Origin: Aricia agestis
Lineage: Eukaryota > Arthropoda > Insecta > Lepidoptera > Lycaenidae
Reading direction: 5' to 3'
NCBI RefSeq assembly: GCF_905147365.1
Contig: NC_056410.1
Location: 7,353,501 to 7,417,500, forward strand
Length of the DNA stretch: 64,000 bases
A program made the translations under genes and the position numbers. Under the pieces are notes generated by a model. It did not search any database. It was not told the origin of the DNA and worked only from the letters and a program-made list of their open reading frames with translations. Below are positions 58,585 to 64,000 of the stretch, piece after piece (the first letter of the stretch is position 1; every line of letters starts with the position of its first letter).

Positions 58585-59067
58585 AGCTTAGACTACATAG
58601 GAAATTTTAGCATACATACAAATACTTATACCAATAATTTTTCTACTTAATTTATTATGATACTTAACTTTTTCGATTTCAGTGATTTTTGCTATCTTTT
58701 TTATCCCATTCAATATTTTTTAATGATTAATATTTTAACTATTTTGTGACCTATCGCATTGTATATTTGATTTTTTATTGTAAATTATTATATTGTGTTA
58801 GTTGTGTACATTTTGAGAGGAACCATTTTCAGTATTCCGATTTGTATAAAATGGAGGCGCATTGTATATTTTTTATTGCTCTGAGTTGAATTTTATTCTA
58901 TTATTTTAAATTTGTTACCCGATACTGTGTTTGGTAGTTTATTTTTTGTATAATATATTTTGTACAGGCCAAAGAGCTACGTGTATATAGCGCGGCTGCA
59001 CCTCAGCTGTATTAGAAGTTGGTTATTGTAATTATTAAGAGATTTGTTGATGTTCTTTATCTTGTGA

Positions 59068-59073
59068 AATAAA
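59068..59073 (+). terminator. Candidate distal polyadenylation signal (AATAAA)
   Basis: AATAAA is followed 20-35 bases later by GTTTTGTTGTTTTC, a U/GU-rich downstream element. It would end the + strand CenG1A transcript. Confidence 0.45.
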
Positions 59074-59189
59074 TTGTAAAATGAACCCGACAGTTTTGTT
59101 GTTTTCTTACCCTATTGTACTTGTGAACTTAGCTATCTTGTTATAATAATTATACTAATTAGTAATTACTACTTAGGGTCGATTCCTGA

Positions 59190-59349
59190 GGTTGATTCAG
59201 ACCGCAACGCGGCGCGATGCATTTCTAAGTTTATATGCATTTGACAGATTCGCAAGACGTCTCGCGCAATTGAAATCTGTCAAATCCATACAAATTTATG
59301 CTGCGCCGCGCTTCGCCTCGCCTCGTCGCGTTGCGGTCTAAATCAACCC
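59190..59349. repeat. Foldback repeat with GACCGCAACGCG arms, copy 1
   Basis: GGTTGATTCAGACCGCAACG pairs with CGTTGCGGTCTAAATCAACC. Inner GACAGATT...AATCTGTC arms pair too. Related blocks occur at 61690-62010 and 3575-3636. Confidence 0.75.
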
Positions 59350-59499
59350 AGAGTTTGACAGTAGAACGAACGAAGAATAAAAGCGGCGGACGACGCTGAA
59401 GTCTAAAGTCATAGTACCGAAAATCACTGTAGACCCCATTGTGGTATGATTTATTTACAAACATTCAGTTTAAAAATTTAACAATGTTACATAACAAAT

Positions 59500-60125
59500 T
59501 TCAAACCTTCAAAGATTCAAAGATTCAAAGACTTTATTAGCATCCAAGTATAGTATACAATATACAAACTCAGCACCTTGTACAGGCGGTTGCTTATAAA
59601 ATAGTACTTAACAAGATATATTTTGGATTGTAATTTGTTAACTACTTACATAAGTAACATAATATTATGTATTGTTCGTTTCTTAATTTCATATAATATA
59701 AACAATTACAATAGTACATGAATGAAAGTACTTAATATATTTTATGAACATTATTCTTTAGACCTTAATCTTCTTTAGAAAAGAATTCTTCAAGCGAGTA
59801 GAAACATTTTTCTCTTAGGTAGCTTTTTAATTTTCTCGTAAATGATAATAGTTTTGTTTCATTTTTAATTGCATCTGGGAGGTGATTAAATATTTTAACT
59901 GACATGTAGTATGGGCTTTCGTTTAGCATTTTAATTCTGGAGTATGGTAAATGTAGTCTGTTTTTGTGTCGTGTGTTAATGTCATGTGTATCTTTAACTT
60001 TAGTAAAGTAATCGAAATTTTTGAAAACAAATAAGCTAATATCTAGTATGTAAATGGATGTAAGTGTAAGTAATTTGTATTTAATGAAATAGGTGCCTAG
60101 ACAGACTAAATAGTCCTAGGTTTTT
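59500..60125 (-). mobile_element. LINE 3' fragment (CR1-like) with octamer-repeat tail
   Basis: On the - strand, a reverse-transcriptase C-terminal coding remnant is followed by about 265 bp of 3' UTR. It ends in tandem TTTGAATC octamers (about 59500-59530 on the + strand as GATTCAAA). Short tandem octamers at the 3' end are a hallmark of CR1-type LINEs. Confidence 0.75.
59765..60112 (-). pseudogene. C-terminal end of a LINE reverse transcriptase ORF
   Basis: Reading leftward the frame gives LGTYFIKYKLLTLTSIYILD, then FKNFDYFTKVKDTHDINTRH, KNRLHLPYSRIKMLNESPYY, KIFNHLPDAIKNETKLLSFT and KLKSYLREKCFYSLEEFF before TAA at 59767-59765. LTLTS.YI, NRL.LP..R and NHLP..IKN...F...LK.YL..K.FYS are the usual C-terminal motifs of insect CR1/Jockey-type ORF2. 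The upstream part is missing. Confidence 0.8.
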
Positions 60126-60179
60126 TCTTTTGAGGTACAGAACCCAAAACATTTACGAACGATGAACGCTCGTACGAAT

Positions 60180-60375
60180 ATAGTAATTAATCTCAGGTGC
60201 GGTCGCTAATAAGCTATGTCCTACACGTGATGGGTTGATGTTGCCCCGTGCGAGTTTCTTGTGCCGGTTCTTCTCGGCGGGTAGTTCCTGAACCGGTGGT
60301 AGGTAACGTAGTTTCTTCGTTTGACTTTCAAAAAGTGTATCATGATACCCATTTTGAATAAGAAGATATTTTATT
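60180..60375 (+). repeat. Lepidopteran interspersed repeat fragment
   Basis: Contains CGTGCGAGTTTCTTGTGCCG and GTTCTTCTCGGCGGGTAGTT, then TATCATGATACCCATTTTGA before an A/T tail. The motif string is familiar from lepidopteran LINE 3' ends. Confidence 0.5.
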
Positions 60376-60387
60376 TTATATATTTAC

Positions 60388-61670
60388 TAGCTGTTGCCCG
60401 CGACTTCGTCCGCGTGGACTTCAGTTTATAGCGCGCGGTGTCAATAAAATTGGTGTCAAAAGCTTTTTAAAACCCTGGTACCCCTTAAATCAAAATACCC
60501 AAAACAGCCGTGTAGTGTGCACATAATGTTTTTTTTTTTAAATTAAACTTTTTTATACCTTAAGCTTATTTAGCGCTACACAACTTAGCTGCATAATGCA
60601 TTACACAACTTTAGCTTTGCCCAATAGTCAATACCCATAAACTATTTAGTATTTATTATTGGTAGACTGTTGTTTCTCATATCTATGTTGGTACGTGAGT
60701 TAATTAATAACATGTATAACAATCGAAATATTAATTCAACATGGTACCACCTCTTATAGAAATACATAATTATGAGCAAGCGATAGCGCAATCTAGGCGA
60801 CTCTTGGCGCCATCTGTTCCAGTTTTTGGAACTAACTTAATTTGAACAAATTTACGCATAAACACCCCCTTACAACCCCTTTTTCCAGTAAGCAGTAGAC
60901 TATGTCCTTTCTCAGGCTTTAGACTATCTGTGTACAAAATTTCATTACAATCGGTTCAGTAGTTTTGGCGCTGTTGTTTTTGAATTTGATATCTAAGTTG
61001 GTAGGTGAGTTATTAGTTAATATTAACGTGTAAAACAATCGAAAGAATCGTAAAACCTACCTCAACATGGTACCACCTCTTATAGAAATACGCATGAGCA
61101 AGCAATAGCGCGATCTAGGGGACTCTTGGCGCCATCTGTTTGGAGTTTTTTGGAACTAAGTTAATTTAACCAAATTTACGAATTTTCACCCCCTTACAAC
61201 CCCTTTTTCCAGTTAAAAAGTAGCTTATGTCCTTTCTCAAGCTTTAGACTATCTGTGTACAAAATTTCATTACAATCGGTTCAGTAGTTTTGGCGCTGTT
61301 GTTTTTGAATTTGATGTCTAAGTTGGTAGGTGAGTTATTAGTTAATAACGTGTATAACAATCGAAAGAATCGAAAAATCTAGCTCAATATGGTACCACCT
61401 CTTATAGAAATACGCATGAGCAAGCAATAGCGCGATCTAGGGGACTCTTGGCGCCATCTGTTTTAAGTTTTTGGAACTAAGTTAATTTGACCAAATTTAC
61501 GCATTTTCACCCCCTTACAACCCCTTTTTCCAGTTAAAAAGTAGCCTATGTCCTTTCTCAGGCTTTAGACTATCTGTGTACAAAATTTCATTACTATCGG
61601 TTCAGTAGTTTTGGCGTGAAAGCGAGACAGACAGACAGAGATACATTCGCATTTATAATATTAGTATAGA
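60388..61670 (+). repeat. LINE 3'-end type repeat with three tandem ~320-bp units
   Basis: Starts ACTAGCTGTTGCCCGCGACT and ends CATTTATAATATTAGTATAG. Units lie at about 60668-60971, 60972-61296 and 61297-61617. Each carries CATGGTACCACCTCTTATAG, GACTCTTGGCGCCATCTGTT and ATCGGTTCAGTAGTTTTGGC. Confidence 0.75.
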
Positions 61671-61689
61671 AGTATAGATATAGATTTAA

Positions 61690-62010
61690 TTTATTCAGAC
61701 CGCAACGCGACGAGGCGAGATGCGGCGCGGCACAAATTTGTATGGATTTGACAGATTTTAATTGCGTGAGACGTCTTGCGAATCTGTCAAAAATCACGTT
61801 TTCCGCAGCATGAATACTGCCACCGCCACCCGCCTTTGCTGGGTTGATGGATGACCGTGCGATAACCATGTGTACATGTGAAAGGCTTAGCACGGCACGG
61901 CGCCGCCGGGCCGACAACCGTATGCATGTGAAAAGGGCCTAAGGGTCAATTTAGATCGCAACGCGATGAGGCGAGGCGAGGCGCGGCGCGGTCTGAATTG
62001 ACCCTTCGTA
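61690..62010. repeat. Foldback repeat family with GACCGCAACGCG arms, copy 2
   Basis: It starts TTCAGACCGCAACGCGACGA, has the TTTGACAGATTTT and GAGACGTCTTGCG core, and near 61940-62003 carries a second block AGGGTCAATTTAGATCGCAA with its partner TCTGAATTGACCCT. Confidence 0.6.
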
Positions 62011-62273
62011 GGAAAACTGTGCAATTTTACTGTGTTAATTGACCTTATTCTCGTTTGCTACATCCTTACTAATATTATAAAATATTTGCAAGTGTGTCTG
62101 CCTGATACATACTAACGTTTAAACGTCAGAACCGATTTAGATGATATTTAGTATACCTAGATATTACACTCAAAGACACGACACAAAACGTTCAGTGAGC
62201 GGAAAAAAATATCCACGGCTGAACATAATATTATAAGTTTATAACCTCCTCTTTTTTAGAAGTCACTTAAAAA

Positions 62274-62441
62274 TAGCTCACAACGCGTTGTGGTCACAGT
62301 GAAACTGCCACGACGCGAAATTCACGTTGTGCAGGCTCTAATGAAAACGGCCACGACGCTTTCTGGCAATCACAAAAAAACCACGACGCGAAATTCGCGT
62401 TGTGGCTTTTTCACTGTGACCAAAACGCGTTGTGAGCTATT
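62274..62441. mobile_element. Inverted-repeat element (MITE)
   Basis: AAAATAGCTCACAACGCGTT is near-inverted at the right (AACGCGTTGTGAGCTATTTT). Inner CACGACGCGAAATT blocks occur three times in both senses. Confidence 0.75.
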
Positions 62442-62500
62442 TTTTCGCTAACTGAGTCTTCTTCGGAGTCGGTCTTTGAGCGTAACATACATATAATTAT

Positions 62501-62650
62501 GGGCGTACCGAGGGGGGGGGGGGGGGGGGGGGGAGCGGCCCTTTATAAACACCTAGCTTATGAAAAATCTGAATTGCCCCCCCCTGGCCCAGAACCTGGG
62601 TAATTTGCCCCCCCCTGGCACCAGAACCTGGTTAATTTGCCCCCCTAATG
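62501..62650. repeat. Repeat with GGGCGTACCGAGG and long G-run, copy 1
   Basis: GGGCGTACCGA, a run of about 23 G, then ACACCTAGCTTATGAAAAAT and two GCCCCCCCCTGGC...CAGAACCTGG units. Confidence 0.7.
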
Positions 62651-62954
62651 TACCTATCATATAACGACGTGATCAGGCCGGCCATTATTTGAAGACCCAA
62701 TTAGGATACCAGGTAAATCAGCTCGCGCTGGGGCAGTTATGAATGGCCCCGTCAGACGACTCGTATAATACACCTAATTTATTTCTCCCGAGACGCATCA
62801 CGTCATGAATTATTAGGCCTATAATATTTATGTTATGATTTTTACCTTCTACCAAATTATTGAGAGTAAGGTACGTGAATAATATTATGTCCGCCATCTG
62901 TGAATTGTGATCTGCCTCTGAATCAATTTCTTTGTATAATAGTGCTACATCGAT

Positions 62955-63172
62955 ACTAATATTATGAATGCGAAAGTGTGTCTGTCTGTCCGTCTGTCTG
63001 TCTTTTATTACCTCTTCACGGTCAAACCCCTGAACCGATTTTGCTGAAATTTGGCATGGACATACTTTGAGTCCCGGGAAAGGACATAGGATACTTTTAT
63101 CCCCGAAAAATGTACGGTTCCCAGCGCGATAAACTAATTTTGGCGCAAGAGTTGCGGGCATCATCTAGTAAT
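62955..63172 (-). repeat. LINE 3'-end repeat with CATTTATAATATTAGTA tail, copy 3
   Basis: Inverted copy with GATACTAATATTATGAATGC at one end and GTTGCGGGCATCATCTAGT at the other. The 148-codon frame across it is not a gene. Confidence 0.7.
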
Positions 63173-63794
63173 ATTATATATTTTCCGGCCATCGGACTCT
63201 TGCACACACGAAATAGCACAAAATATGGAGTCCGGTCAGATCAGCCTTCGATTAGTCAATGCCAATCTAAATAATAATAAACCTGGAGCAAGTATAATAC
63301 GGAAGCCTTTATTCTCGTGTTAAATTATGTTTATAAATAGGTACACAATTTCATAACATGATTGTGGCATTACCGTAACACAATTAGCCGCTAACCAAAA
63401 TATATTGCCGGCTTTGTTGCCGCTAACAAGCGCCCGACCCGACGATTTCTCATTTAAACCACCTTTTATTCCCAAGGGTTCATTTCAATTCGTCTTTTGA
63501 CCTTTACCACTTGATCTATGCTTCTCTGGAGAAGCTATTTCACTGGTATATTAGTATTATGACCGTCCAACTAATATAGTGGGAGTAATGTAAGTAGTAC
63601 AGTATGTTTGTAATTCGTAATATTCGGTTGACATTTTCAGTGCTACTTAAAAACTAAATCAACCTTTCTAACTTGTTTCATTTGATATCAAAAATATAAG
63701 GGATGTGACCACAGTATAAAATATAATACTAAATGTATTTGACACAAAACACTGGAGCTTGGGACAGGTACTTATTTCAAATTATAAGGGAAAC

Positions 63795-64000
63795 CATGGG
63801 CGTACCGAGGGGGGGGGGGGCAGCTGCCCCCCCCCTGGATCATGTTGACGTCCCTACTAAGTATATTATCTAGTACTTTCGTCTATAAAAATAACGGATT
63901 TTTGCCATTTCTTTGCAATACAACTAAAAATTATTAATTTTTTATTCTTTATAAACACCTAGCTTATAAAAAATCTGATTTGCCCCCCCTGGCCCAGAAT
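63795..64000. repeat. Repeat with GGGCGTACCGAGG, copy 2, cut by the window end
   Basis: GGGCGTACCGAGGGG start, CAGCTGCCCCCCCCTGGATC, then ACACCTAGCTTATAAAAAAT and TGCCCCCCCTGGCCCAGAA up to the last base. It is longer than copy 1, which lacks the middle. Confidence 0.7.

Larger units (their letters stand above)
54916..59090 (+). other. Probable CenG1A 3' UTR with candidate poly(A) signals and inserted repeats
   Basis: AT-rich sequence without convincing coding potential follows the stop. AATAAA hexamers occur at 55521-55526 and at 59068-59073; the latter is followed by a T/GT-rich stretch, the usual form of a distal cleavage signal. If the distal site is used, the UTR is about 4.2 kb and includes a hAT-type element (57210-57927) and a MITE (58453-58584). 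UTR extent is inference. Confidence 0.45.

Noticed and set aside
60668..61617. CRISPR-like array
   Set aside because: Three units of ~320 bp with no short repeat-spacer layout, in a eukaryotic genome.
62718..63164. 148-codon - strand frame
   Set aside because: Read-through of a LINE 3'-end repeat whose other copies (13853, 47309) do not keep the frame.

Overview
The window is from an insect genome, almost certainly Lepidoptera. The reasons are the AT-rich, intron-rich sequence, one clearly insect gene (centaurin-gamma-1A, an Arf GTPase-activating protein), and dense interspersed repeats of types common in moths and butterflies. I cannot name the species. There are no bacterial genes, CRISPR arrays, rRNAs or convincing tRNA genes.

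The main gene lies on the + strand from about 6.58 kb to 54.9 kb. I could assemble 14 coding exons by GT-AG sites and reading phase; every junction keeps frame. They encode a Ras-like GTPase domain (P-loop exon at 6.58 kb), a Ser-rich linker, a split PH domain, a zinc-binding ArfGAP domain and a weak ankyrin-like C-terminus, with the stop at 54915. The first exon(s) of this long form lie upstream of the exon at 6583 and were not found. A separate exon at 45891-46014 starts with ATG and ends in the phase needed to join the linker exon at 46192. It predicts a 765-residue short form without the GTPase domain, made from an internal promoter. A 3' UTR of up to about 4.2 kb is plausible, ending near an AATAAA at 59068.

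The second coding unit is inside the 36.8-kb second intron, on the - strand (22.7-25.2 kb). It is a three-exon DDE-transposase-like gene within a 4.2-kb element that has 23-bp terminal inverted repeats and an ATAT target-site duplication. A Sola-like DNA transposon is my best guess. An in-frame TGA separates the main frame from an open, family-like C-terminal tail, so this copy may be newly inactivated.

Most of the rest is repeat. There is a 5'-truncated non-LTR retrotransposon with an open reverse transcriptase frame (1.4-3.4 kb), a LINE C-terminal fragment (59.5-60.1 kb), an R1-type LINE fragment (53.5-53.8 kb) and three copies of a poly(A)-tailed SINE-like repeat. At least three short hAT-type elements have exact 8-bp target duplications. 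Two mariner-like MITEs have TA duplications, and there are many other inverted-repeat MITEs, GACA-linked lepidopteran repeats, and several perfect or near-perfect palindromes. Stretches where I see nothing are listed as such.
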